Source: Macrostomum hystrix | Taxonomy: Eukaryota > Platyhelminthes > Macrostomidae | Direction: 5' to 3' | NCBI GenBank assembly: GCA_950097015.1 | Contig: CATNEN010000038.1 | Coordinates: forward strand, 27,806,501-27,870,500 | Length of the DNA: 64,000 bases | Shown: positions 55,716-64,000 of the stretch, piece after piece | How the letters are laid out: each line of letters starts with the position of its first letter | Position numbering within the stretch: position 1 is the stretch's first letter | Program-made: the position numbers and the translations under genes | Notes under the pieces: generated by a model | What the model was told of the DNA's origin: nothing | Database searches by the model: none | What the model saw: only the letters and a program-made list of their open reading frames with translations

Positions 55716-56329
55716 GAGATAAAGCAGGTTTATTTCATTCTTAATCTATTTTAATTGAACTAGCTTTTCTACTGCAAGTAGCAAACTTAGTTCAAAATTA
55801 TCTAATTACAAATTTCGTACCTCGGGATGTCATGGATGTGTGAGTAGACAGGATGTTGCTAAAGCTGTATGGATGATAACGAATTCCATTCTTGAATCCC
55901 AAGCTACAAAGCCGCGCCATGGGATATTTAGAGGAGGGCGAAGTGGGATAATAAGCTCCGTCGCAAGCAGTTCTGTAACTAACAACAATGCCGCATTTAT
56001 TGACATCTCAAATTTTTCCTGCGACTTGAGCACCCCCCAGACTGAAACATCGGCGCTTGGGATAAAAATAGATTTGGCGATGCGGGATTAGATATGCCAG
56101 GACAGAGAGAGACTGTGAACAATGAAAGCAAAAAATATTGCTTGATTCTTTGCTACTAGCAGCTTAGAAAATGATCCCAGTGTACTTCGAATGGTAAAAT
56201 AATTTAATTGTTTTCTGTCATCTTATATGCACTAATCCTCAGAAAAGAAACATTGTTTCTAAGACAATAAATATCACCTTCTTAACATTATACTAATGCT
56301 CTAATGGCATACTTAAATACAGATTAGAA
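55716..56329. other. Spacer with an unassigned open frame
   Basis: Non-repetitive sequence. An open frame on the plus strand, 55840-56091 (83 codons, starting MSRQDVAKAVWMITNS), is GC-balanced compared with its surroundings, but overlaps an open frame on the other strand, has no family match I can name, and has no supporting splice or promoter signal. Confidence 0.3.
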
Positions 56330-57850
56330 TCCAAATCCCCAAAGATCCTAATCCACAGAGATCCCAATCCCAGAGATCCCAATCCCCAAAGACTCAATCC
56401 CCCAAGATCCTAATCACCAGAGATCCCAATCCTCAGAGATCCCAATCCCCAAAGACTCAATCCCCCAAGATCCTAATCACCAGAGATCCCAATCCTCAGA
56501 GATCCCAATCCCCAAAGACTCAATCCCCCAAGATCCTAATCACCAGAGATCCCAATCCTCAGAGATCCCAATCCTCAGAGATCCCAATCCTCAGAGATCC
56601 CAATCCTCAGAGATCCCAATCCCCCAAGATCCTAATCACCAGAGATCCCAATCCTCAGAGATCCCAATCCTCAGAGATCCCAATCCTCAGAGATCCCAAT
56701 CCCCAAAGACTCAATCCCCCAAGATCCTAATCACCAGAGATCCCAATCCTCAGAGATCCCAATCCCCAAAGACTCAATCCCCCAAGATCCTAATCACCAG
56801 AGATCCCAATCCTCAGAGATCCCAATCCCCAAAGACTCAATCCCCCAAGATCCTAATCACCAGAGATCCCAATCCTCAGAGATCCCAATCCTCAGAGATC
56901 CCAATCCTCAGAGATCCCAATCCTCAGAGATCCCAATCCCCAGTGATCCCAATCCCCAAAGACTCAATCCCCCAAGATCCTAATCACCAGAGATCCCAAT
57001 CCTCAGAGATCCCAATCCTCAGAGATCCCAATCCCCCAAGATCCTAATCACCAGAGATCCCAATCCTCAGAGATCCCAATCCTCAGAGATCCCAATCCCC
57101 AAAGACTCAATCCCCCAAGATCCTAATCACCAGAGATCCCAATCCTCAGAGATCCCAATCCCCAAAGACTCAATCCCCCAAGATCCTAATCACCAGAGAT
57201 CCCAATCCTCAGAGATCCCAATCCCCAAAGACTCAATCCCCCAAGATCCTAATCACCAGAGATCCCAATCCTCAGAGATCCCAATCCTCAGAGATCCCAA
57301 TCCTCAGAGATCCCAATCCTCAGAGATCCCAATCCCCCAAGATCCTAATCACCAGAGATCCCAATCCTCAGAGATCCCAATCCTCAGAGATCCCAATCCT
57401 CAGAGATCCCAATCCTCAGAGATCCCAATCCTCAGAGATCCCAATCCTCAGAGATCCCAATCCCCAAAGACTCAATCCCCCAAGATCCTAATCACCAGAG
57501 ATCCCAATCCTCAGAGATCCCAATCCTCAGAGATCCCAATCCTCAGAGATCCCAATCCTCAGAGATCCCAATCCTCAGAGATCCCAATCCTCAGAGATCC
57601 CAATCCCCAAAGACTCAATCCCCCAAGATCCTAATCACCAGAGATCCCAATCCTCAGAGATCCCAATCCTCAGAGATCCCAATCCTCAGAGATCCCAATC
57701 CTCAGAGATCCCAATCCCCAGTGATCCCAATCCCCAAACATACCGATCCTCAAACAATCTCAACCCCCAACGATATAAAAGATCCCAATCCTTCAAGATC
57801 TTAATCCCTAAATATCCCAATTCCCGAACATCCCAATCCCTAAAGATTAA
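56330..57850. repeat. 16-bp minisatellite (AGATCCCAATCCTCAG) with higher-order structure
   Basis: Base unit AGATCCCAATCCTCAG, over 80 copies. A composite block (CCCCAAAGACTCAATCCCCC, then AAGATCCTAATCACCAG, then one to seven base units) recurs at least 12 times and shows repeated block duplication. Confidence 0.97.
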
Positions 57851-57959
57851 AATCCCGAAGAAACCCCAATCCTCCCTCACATCTCCCAAATTTAAGCCAG
57901 GTTTGACCTTGAAATTTTCCTTCTTAACGAAATCATTGAACGAATGAACTTTCAAGTCA

Positions 57960-58380
57960 TAACAGTCACAATTCAAACCTACTCTTCCACAGATGTAGAT
58001 GCAAATAAGAAGCTATAAAAATGAGATTTTAGTGGGTGTGGCTATTACTAATGCATCGTTGGCCTCTCCCCTCCCCATGTCTTTAATGCCTTCCTTCTTC
58101 TCTAGCCGTATTAATCCCAAATCCTCAAATATCCTCTCTGATTCTGTTAGAGCTGACAGGGTTGCATTAGTGAGCAAGAGCTCCTTAAAATTATTGATTT
58201 ACACGCGCGTGCCATTGTTAAGCACTAGCCTGAGGACATACAGAATAATCCCATTCTGTTTTAATCTCCAGCGGTTGCTGGGACCACCGCTTCCGCGAGC
58301 TGAAGGCCGCCTGGATGCACTATTTTTCTGCGGGAATCATTTTTCCATGGCGAAGAATGCCAGCTGATACAAATTCTTTT
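57960..58380 (+). other. Candidate exon region, unrecognised
   Basis: After a good acceptor (CTGTTTTAATCTCCAG, ending 58270) one frame reads GCWDHRFRELKAAWMHYF then SAGIIFPWRRMP. It looks protein-like (tryptophans, mixed charge), but I know no family for it and see no strong donor before the following minisatellite. The opposite strand is also open. It may belong to the gene suggested at 59584. Confidence 0.25.
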
Positions 58381-58384
58381 TACA

Positions 58385-58600
58385 TTAAAAAATCCCATCT
58401 CATACTTAAATCCTATCACACACTGAAATCCCATCTCATATTGAAATCCCATCTGATATTGAAATCCCATCTCATATTGAAATCCCATCTCATACCGAAA
58501 TCCCATCTCATACTGAAATTCCATTTCATACTGAAATCCCATATCATACTGAAATCCCATCTCATATTAAAATCCCATCTCGTTTATGAAATCCCATCGA
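58385..58600. repeat. 18-bp minisatellite (AAATCCCATCTCATATTG)
   Basis: About 11 units of AAATCCCATCTCATATTG with ACTG and ACCG variants. Confidence 0.93.
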
Positions 58601-59110
58601 AAATTCCCAACGAATTTTGTTGTTAAGTATGTTAGGAAAATATTTAGGAAACACTAGCGAAAATCCCCCTGCAGCTCCATAAAGTTTCAACGCGCCGAAT
58701 GCATGAAGAGAAGCTCATTGCTTTTCGCTTCAGGGAACAAACTGCAGGCCAGCAACCTCGCATCCAGTCGCGCCAGTGACCCAATTACCGGTAATCTTGG
58801 CAACGCGCCCGGCACCCCCGATACCTGAGGCCAGAGGCTCAAAAATGTGTGCTCAGAAAAGTGACAGGCCAACATTTTTTTCTTCTATAAAACTCCTCGT
58901 CTGGAAATTATCATATGACATTAGTTTTGCGCTGCCTACCTTACGAAAAAGCCAGGTAGGTTATTAGGCTGAGAGAGCACGCGCGTGATAACAGGGCCCT
59001 AGAAATCCTTAGCCAAGACTAGACGGAGATAGGAGAGAGCGAGAGGAAGCCCTATTAGCCTCCTACCCCATTTCGCTCCCCCAACCCACACAGGAAAGGC
59101 AGGGGGAAAA
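58601..59110. other. Spacer with possible exon pieces
   Basis: GC-richer patches follow acceptor-like sites (CCCCCTGCAG at about 58675 and TTTTCGCTTCAG at about 58731). Short frames after them are open for only 30-40 codons and no family is recognised. Confidence 0.25.
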
Positions 59111-59252
59111 ATGATGAAGGAGAAGTTGAGGAAGAGCCGGGAGTCGGGTGACTCCACCTCCACCCCCTGCTCGCGGCGGGGTTGGCTGAGCTCTACGGGG
59201 ACATGCTCAACGAGAGGTTGCCGGCCTTCGCAGCCACAGCCGCAGCAGACGA

Positions 59253-59289
<37 letters not shown>

Positions 59290-59399
59290 GCAGCCGTCAC
59301 TTCTCTTTTGGCCGCCTCAGGAGAGAAATTCCTGAGAGCTGAAGGTGGTTCGCTCGAACCAACGCCCACCTCAAGCCTCTCTCCTCCCCAATTTTTTTA
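59111..59399 (+). CDS. Possible exon with CAG tract, unrecognised
   Basis: GC-rich stretch after an acceptor-like CCCAACCCACACAG (ending 59093). One frame starts MMKEKLRKSRESGDSTSTP and runs through a CAG tract as glutamines. Another frame reads the same tract as 14 alanines inside ELYGDMLNERLPAFAAT and ends TSSLSPPQFF. Composition differs from the AT-rich surroundings, which favours coding, but the frame cannot be chosen and no domain is visible. It probably belongs with the exon at 59584. Confidence 0.3.
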
Positions 59400-59583
59400 G
59401 CGAAAGAGGATTAAAAAACTCCCTAAGTGCTCCCCCGAACTCCGGAATGCGATTTTGATTTTCTCAGATTTATTTTCTGTTCTTATTTCTTTTCAAAAGG
59501 AATCTTAAACCCAGGGAAAATCAGGAATCCGGCATTATTAGTTTGTTTAAAGATTTTAGGGATTAATTTTTCTCCCAGCAGCA

Positions 59584-60063
59584 ATGAGCGGCAAGCCAAG
59601 GCGGAAGGTCTCCGCTCCAAGCGGCCCCGTGTCGTCGGTTCTTAGCGGCCTGTTTCACTTTCAGCGGACTACCCCGGTGCCGCCACAGTCTGGACACGTC
59701 GGTGGCGGTGTTGGCACTTCGGCCACATCGCCGTTGCCACCGAGGCGACGGTGGGCGCGTCAAAGCGACGCGTCCTCGCTGACCGGAGCTGCCGCCGCAG
59801 CCGCCGCGGCCGCATCAGCTGGCGACGTTGGCGACGACGCAACATCCGGACGGTCCGGTTCAAGTGACGAAGCCCAATTAGAAAAAGACGACGACGTTGA
59901 ACAGGTTCAACAGCAGTCTGGGAGGCTGCTGGGAAAGCCGCCGATTCATCGGAGCCAGTCAACTGGAGACTCCAGAGCCGTTGTCGCCGCCGCCGCCGCC
60001 GCCACTGCTTCCAAAGGTCCCTCAGACGGATCCTGTGCGTCCAACTCAAGCTCAAGTCGCCAG
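59584..60063 (+). CDS. Low-complexity protein exon, unrecognised (partial gene)
   Basis: GC-rich open frame of 160 codons beginning MSGKPRRKVSAPSGPVSSVL. The ATG is 5-6 bp after a strong acceptor (TTTTTCTCCCAG), and the frame ends at a donor CGCCAG|GTAGGA (exon end 60063, phase 0). The product is rich in Ser, Ala, Gly and Arg, with poly-Ala runs near residues 69-77 and 135-141 and HRSQSTGDS, phosphosite-like. A phase-compatible next exon follows at about 60657. I recognise no domain. Being upstream of the RGS exon on the same strand, it might be an upstream exon of that gene, but no junction proves this. Confidence 0.55.
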
Positions 60064-60264
60064 GTAGGAAGCAAATCAATATTTATTGAATACTCTTAAA
60101 TTTTTGTTTATGATTACTCATCAAAAATGGTGATCAAACTTAATTACTCTTTTGAATAAAGAAACTTTTCAATTCAAAAAATAAAAAGCTGACAGAAGCA
60201 CGTGATTCAGCGGTCGATTGTACACCTCAATGTACATTTGATTCCCAAAAGGCGGTTAGATAGA

Positions 60265-60575
60265 GTAAGAAAGAATGTACACTTGAACAGAGGGTTAGAA
60301 AGAATGTACACTTGAACAGAGGGTTAGAAAGAATGTACACTAGAACAGAGGGTTAGAAAGAATGTACACTTGAACAGAGGGTTAGAAAGAATGTACACTA
60401 GAACAGAGGGTTAGAAAGAATGTACACTAGAACAGAGGGTTAGAAAGAATGTACACTTGAACAGAGGGTTAGAAAGAATGTACACTAGAACAGAGGGTTA
60501 GAAAGAATGTACACTTGAACAGAGGGTTAGAAAGAATGTACACTTGAACAGAGGGTTAGAAAGAATGTACACTTT
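60265..60575. repeat. 29-bp minisatellite
   Basis: About 11 units of 29 bp: GGGTTAGAAAGAATGTACAC plus TTGAACAGA or TAGAACAGA. It fills the intron between the two candidate exons. Confidence 0.95.
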
Positions 60576-60656
60576 AATGAAAAGAGCTAAAAAACTAAAG
60601 AAAATTATTTTTTTCCTGGATATTAGCCATCAAACATTCTTCTACAAACCACAGAG

Positions 60657-60787
60657 GTACAAGAAGCACCAGGAGGCTGGCGCCGACAGCTTCTGCGCCA
60701 GCGGCGGCAGCAACAGTGGCGTCTACGAAGGCGGCGACGATCACCGGCTCTCCTCGTGCGATTTGAGCCGACGAAAGAAAAAAAGCA
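60657..60787 (+). CDS. Probable second exon of the unrecognised protein
   Basis: After the acceptor TTCTACAAACCACAG (ending 60656) the frame reads RYKKHQEAGADSFCASGG, then SNSGVYEGGDDHRLSSC and DLSRRKKKSM. It joins in phase 0 to the exon ending at 60063. GC-rich with the same Ser/Gly bias. A GTTAGT after the ATG at 60786-60788 could be the donor; otherwise the frame stops at 60805-60807. Family not recognised. Confidence 0.5.
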
Positions 60788-60844
60788 TGTTAGTGATTGC
60801 AGATTGAAAACTGCTTGTACTTTTTCACCCCTCTCGGTCGCCTA

Positions 60845-61265
60845 CCTATCTACCTCTCACTCTACCGATCTACCTCTCACTCTACCGATCTACCTCTCAC
60901 TCTACTGATCTACCTCTCACTCTACTTATCTCCTCTCACTCTACCCATCTAACTCTCACTCTACTTATCTCCTCTCACTCTACTTATCTCCTCTCACTCT
61001 ACTTATCTCCTCTCACTCTACCCATCTAACTCTCACTCTACTTATCTCCTCTCACTCTACCCATCTAATCTTTCACTTTAAATATCTACCTCTCAGTCTA
61101 CATATCTACCTATAGTCGACCTATCTACCCATCAGTCTACGTACCAATCTACTCCTCACTCTACATATCTAACTCTCACTGTACCGACCTACCACTCATT
61201 CTACTTATCTACCTCTCACTCTACCCTCTCACTCTAGCTATCTATCTCTCACTCCATTTCTCTCT
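60845..61265. repeat. About 20-bp pyrimidine-rich minisatellite
   Basis: About 20 units of CTCTCACTCTACTTATCTCC or CTCTCACTCTACCGATCTAC, degenerating at the right. Confidence 0.93.
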
Positions 61266-61839
61266 CTTACTCTGCCACAGTTCCTACTAGGAGTTTGCTA
61301 CACGCATCGGGCAAGGTCCCACATTTTCTAGGTATTAGATTACTTGGTCCGTATCTATAGGGGAAGTTCTGACCTGCAGTCTTGTTTAAACATACGGGCA
61401 TTTAGCCAAACTAATAGTATTCTAACGGGGCCAGCTATAATGTAAGAACTACATATAATAGAGGATAATGTTGCAAAGGAAACAAAATTAATCCCCTTCA
61501 CAATGCACTAGTATAGATAATATTAGCTTAGAAGATTTGCATTGTGACTTGGCATGCTTTGTAGAACGCACTTCCTACACATCTTAAAATTCCTAAATCC
61601 CTGCAGCTACCCAGTACAAAAAACACAAAAACACAAAAAATACAAAAAACACGTAAGAGTGTTTTTTTCCTAGGCCAGAAGAGCAAGGCCTTGAAAATCC
61701 TTTGGAGGCATCAAATTTCTATGCAAATCAAAAGACTGCTATAGCTAGTAAAATGGCGTACTGTAGAGCTCGCAAATAGGATATATTATAATGTTAGAAT
61801 TTGGACTGCTAAACCTCATGAACTAATGCTAAACGCAGT
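61266..61839. other. Spacer
   Basis: Non-repetitive. A short ACACAAAAA-type run lies at 61617-61655. No gene was recognised. Confidence 0.45.
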
Positions 61840-62420
61840 AGGGTGAGAGACAGTAGGGTGAGAGACAGTAGGGTGAGAGAGAGTAGGGTGAGAGACAGTA
61901 GGGTGAGAGACAGTAGGGTGAGAGACAGTAGGGTGAGAGACAGTAGGGTGAGAGAGAGAGTAGGGTGAGAGAGAGTAGGGTGAGAGACAGTAGGGTGAGA
62001 GAGAGAGTAGGGTGAGAGACAGTAGGGTGAGAGAGAGAGCAGGGTGAGAGAGAGTAGGGTGAGAGACAGTAGGGTGAGAGAGAGAGTAGGGTGAGAGACA
62101 GTAGGGTGAGAGAGAGTAGGGTTAGAGAGAGTAGGGTGAGAGAGACCAGGGTGAGAGACAGTAGGGTGAGAGAGAGAGTAGGGTGAGAGACAGTAGGGTG
62201 AGAGAGAGTAGGGTGAGAGAGAGAGTAGGGTGAGAGACAGTAGGGTGAGAGAGAGAGCAGGGTGAGAGAGAGTAGGGTGAGAGACAGTAGGGTGAGAGAG
62301 AGAGTAGGGTGAGAGACAGTAGGGTGAGAGAGAGTAGGGTTAGAGAGAGTAGGGTGAGAGAGACCAGGGTGAGAGACAGTAGGGTGAGAGAGAGTAGGGT
62401 GAGAGAGAGCAGGGTGTGAG
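61840..62420. repeat. 15-bp purine-rich minisatellite (AGTAGGGTGAGAGAC)
   Basis: About 38 units of AGTAGGGTGAGAGAC with GAGAGA length variants. A block of about 190 bp is duplicated (62030-62160 resembles 62260-62380). GGG recurs every 13-17 bp on the plus strand. Confidence 0.96.
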
Positions 62421-62699
62421 AGAGCAGCAGTCAAACATCCCCAATAAGCACATTTGATGCATGCACAGCCGCAGAGTACTAACAAATGTAAGTACAAAAC
62501 TGCGGATGGAGAAATTTGGGGTGGGCAACGCATTGGGCAGGAAATCTGCTTGAGGAATAGACAAAAATTGTGCGAGAGGGAGAGTGGGAGAGCAGAGGGG
62601 GTAGGATTGATGGAGCTGAGGGCCCCAAATGCGAGTAGAAAACACGTGTTTTGTGTTAGCAGCGAGCCAAACGCTGCAGGAAAAAGAAAGATTTTATCA

Positions 62700-62726
62700 G
62701 ACACACACACACACACACAAACACAC
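62700..62726. repeat. CA microsatellite
   Basis: ACACACACACACACACACAC run followed by AAACACACA. Confidence 0.95.
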
Positions 62727-62826
62727 ATACTCATATGTTCTTTCTCTCTCAATTCTCTTGATTTGTGATGGGGGATGGAGAGTAAAGGGGAACGGAATTT
62801 TAGCCCACTTGGAGTGACAAGGATTG

Positions 62827-62828
<2 letters not shown>

Positions 62829-62867
<39 letters not shown>
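62829..62867. repeat. CTG microsatellite (12-13 units)
   Basis: Uninterrupted GCTGCTG run, CAG on the minus strand. No exon is recognised around it, unlike the CAG tracts in the Kv gene. Confidence 0.95.
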
Positions 62868-62869
<2 letters not shown>

Positions 62870-63027
62870 GCTTCTCTGACGATATCAATCGGTCTAGGGT
62901 TATTTTGGGGTGGTAGCTCTGACGGGGGGTAGAGATGGATGGTTGACTCTAACTAATGCGATATAAATCGTGCTAATTGGATACTGAGAAAGGGCTTTGT
63001 AAGAGATTAATCTTGAGCGCACTGAAA

Positions 63028-63037
63028 CTATATAAAG
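63028..63037 (+). promoter_or_regulatory. TATA box of the RGS gene
   Basis: CTATATAAAG about 65 bp upstream of the proposed start codon. A start site 25-30 bp downstream would give a 5' UTR of roughly 35-40 bp. Confidence 0.55.
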
Positions 63038-63095
63038 CTCAATCGTGCTCAAAAACGCCTTGAAAAGATTGCTAGCTGATTTGTTTGGAAAAATC

Positions 63096-63291
63096 ATGTC
63101 GGCCCAATGTCCGGATCATAACAACTCCAGAGGCGAAAAGTTCAGCTTCCTGTCTTGGAAGAACCAGACCGGCTCTGGCGGTGTTGGTCACGTGGCCGAC
63201 CTATTCACAGCGTCGAGCTCCAGCGTGAGACCTACTCACGATCAAGTGGTTCGATGGGCCAGCTCGTTCGATAGCCTGCTGAATGACAAAT
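63096..63291 (+). CDS. RGS-domain protein, first exon (partial at window end)
   Basis: Probable regulator of G-protein signalling, a GTPase-activating protein for G-alpha subunits at the membrane. Only the first coding exon is in the window: ATG at 63096 to a strong donor AAAT|GTAAGT (exon end 63291, phase 1, 65 codons). After a Ser-rich head (MSAQCPDHNNSRGEKFSFLS) it ends THDQVVRWASSFDSLLND plus K. This matches the start of RGS domains of the small R4 type, where the motif VxxWaxSfdxLLxxk precedes the GLxxFxxFL core, and an intron often falls there. The rest of the domain should lie beyond 64000. The evidence is one motif plus a TATA box, so the family call is moderate. Confidence 0.65.
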
Positions 63292-63434
63292 GTAAGTGCT
63301 CCAGCACTGGGTTGAGCGGCTTGGACAGAAATGGACAGACATTGCGGAATGGGAAATAGTAGAATTACTGAAGAAAAGGTGGATAAGGTAGACTTCACTG
63401 ATTAATGAGAAAATTAGAATGAGAGAAAATTGTA

Positions 63435-64000
63435 GACACCCTGAAGGACGGGAGGAGATGAAATGGTAGACACCCTGAAGGATAGGAGGAGATGAAATGG
63501 TAGACACCCTGAAGGATAGGAGGAGATGAAATGGTAGACACCCTGAAGAATAGGAGGAGATGAAATGGTAGACACCCTGAAGGATGGGAGGAGATGAAAT
63601 GGTCGACGCCCTCAAGGACTGGAGGAGAGGAAATCGTTGAACACCCTGAAGGATAGGAGGAGATGAAATGGTAGACACCCTGAAGGATGGGAGGAGATGA
63701 AATGGTCGACGCCCTCAAGGATTGGAGGAGAGGAAATCGTTGAACACCCTGAAGGATAGGAGAAGATGAAATGGTAGACACCCTGAAGGATAGGAGGAGA
63801 TGAAATGGTAGACACTCTGTAGGATAGGAGAAGATGAAATGGTAGACACCCTGAAGGATAGGAGGAGATGAAATGGTAGACACCCTGAAGGATAGGAGGA
63901 GATGAAATGGTAGACACCCTGAAGGATAGGAGGAGATGAAATGGTAGACACTGAAGAATAGGAGGATATGAAATGGTAGACACTCTGAAGAATAGGAGGA
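63435..64000. repeat. 34-bp minisatellite in RGS intron 1 (runs off the window)
   Basis: About 16 units of 34 bp: GGTAGACACCCTGAAGGATA plus GGAGGAGATGAAAT, with a variant GGTCGACGCCCTCAAGGA block duplicated at 63600-63640 and 63703-63745. The array continues to the end of the window. Confidence 0.96.

Noticed and set aside
61829-62752. 307-codon SLTLLSLTL-type open frame on the minus strand
   Set aside because: It is a translation of the 15-bp array; the hydrophobic pattern is only repeat composition.
63045-63095. Amphipathic helix (LKNALKRLLADLF) as N terminus of the RGS protein
   Set aside because: In frame and attractive for an R4-type RGS, but it would start at a GTG, with no ATG. It lies where the 5' UTR is expected below the TATA box.

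Overview
This is a stretch of an animal nuclear genome. The genes have GT-AG introns of about 0.1 to 3.5 kb and encode metazoan families: a Shaw-type Kv channel, a TRIM-NHL protein, CDC25, an RGS protein and a Mab-21 protein. There are no operons or prokaryotic signals. The phosphoglycerate mutase carries NERMYG and [12 protein letters not shown] motifs that I associate with flatworm enzymes. A platyhelminth is therefore my best guess, but it rests on memory of the family and not on a search.

Layout. 1-17.8 kb: a 7.54-kb segment lies in two almost identical head-to-tail copies (2685-10227 and 10243-17786). Each copy holds a complete three-exon phosphoglycerate mutase gene (minus strand), a 34-bp satellite block and decayed LTR-retrotransposon pieces. 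17.8-21.1 kb: AT-rich, no gene, one small inverted-repeat transposon. 21.1-27.1 kb: a CDC25 phosphatase gene (plus) in four coding exons, with every intron filled by a different minisatellite. 27.1-35.0 kb: no gene, six large tandem arrays. 35.0-42.3 kb: a Shaw/Kv3-like potassium channel (plus, six coding exons, 740 aa) with a 41-glutamine tract; its introns carry a hAT-type MITE and several copies of a tRNA-derived SINE. 44.0-48.2 kb: a minus-strand gene joining about a dozen ankyrin repeats to a Mab-21/cGAS-like nucleotidyltransferase domain. 49.8-52.9 kb: a RING/B-box/NHL (TRIM-NHL) gene (plus). 53-58 kb: three large arrays. 58-61 kb: candidate exons of an unrecognised low-complexity protein. 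63.0 kb to the end: the first exon of an RGS-domain gene (plus), with a TATA box, running off the window.

The genes do not form a pathway. Glycolysis, cell-cycle control, excitability, innate-immunity-like nucleotidyl transfer, ubiquitin ligation and G-protein signalling simply lie side by side. The dominant feature is repeat content. I count over 30 independent tandem arrays covering roughly 24 kb, several of them sharing a core such as AGATCC or CTGACA. The observations most worth following are the ankyrin-Mab21 fusion, the altered catalytic and gating motifs in CDC25 and the Kv channel, the SINE family, and the recent duplication (or assembly artefact) of the PGAM locus.
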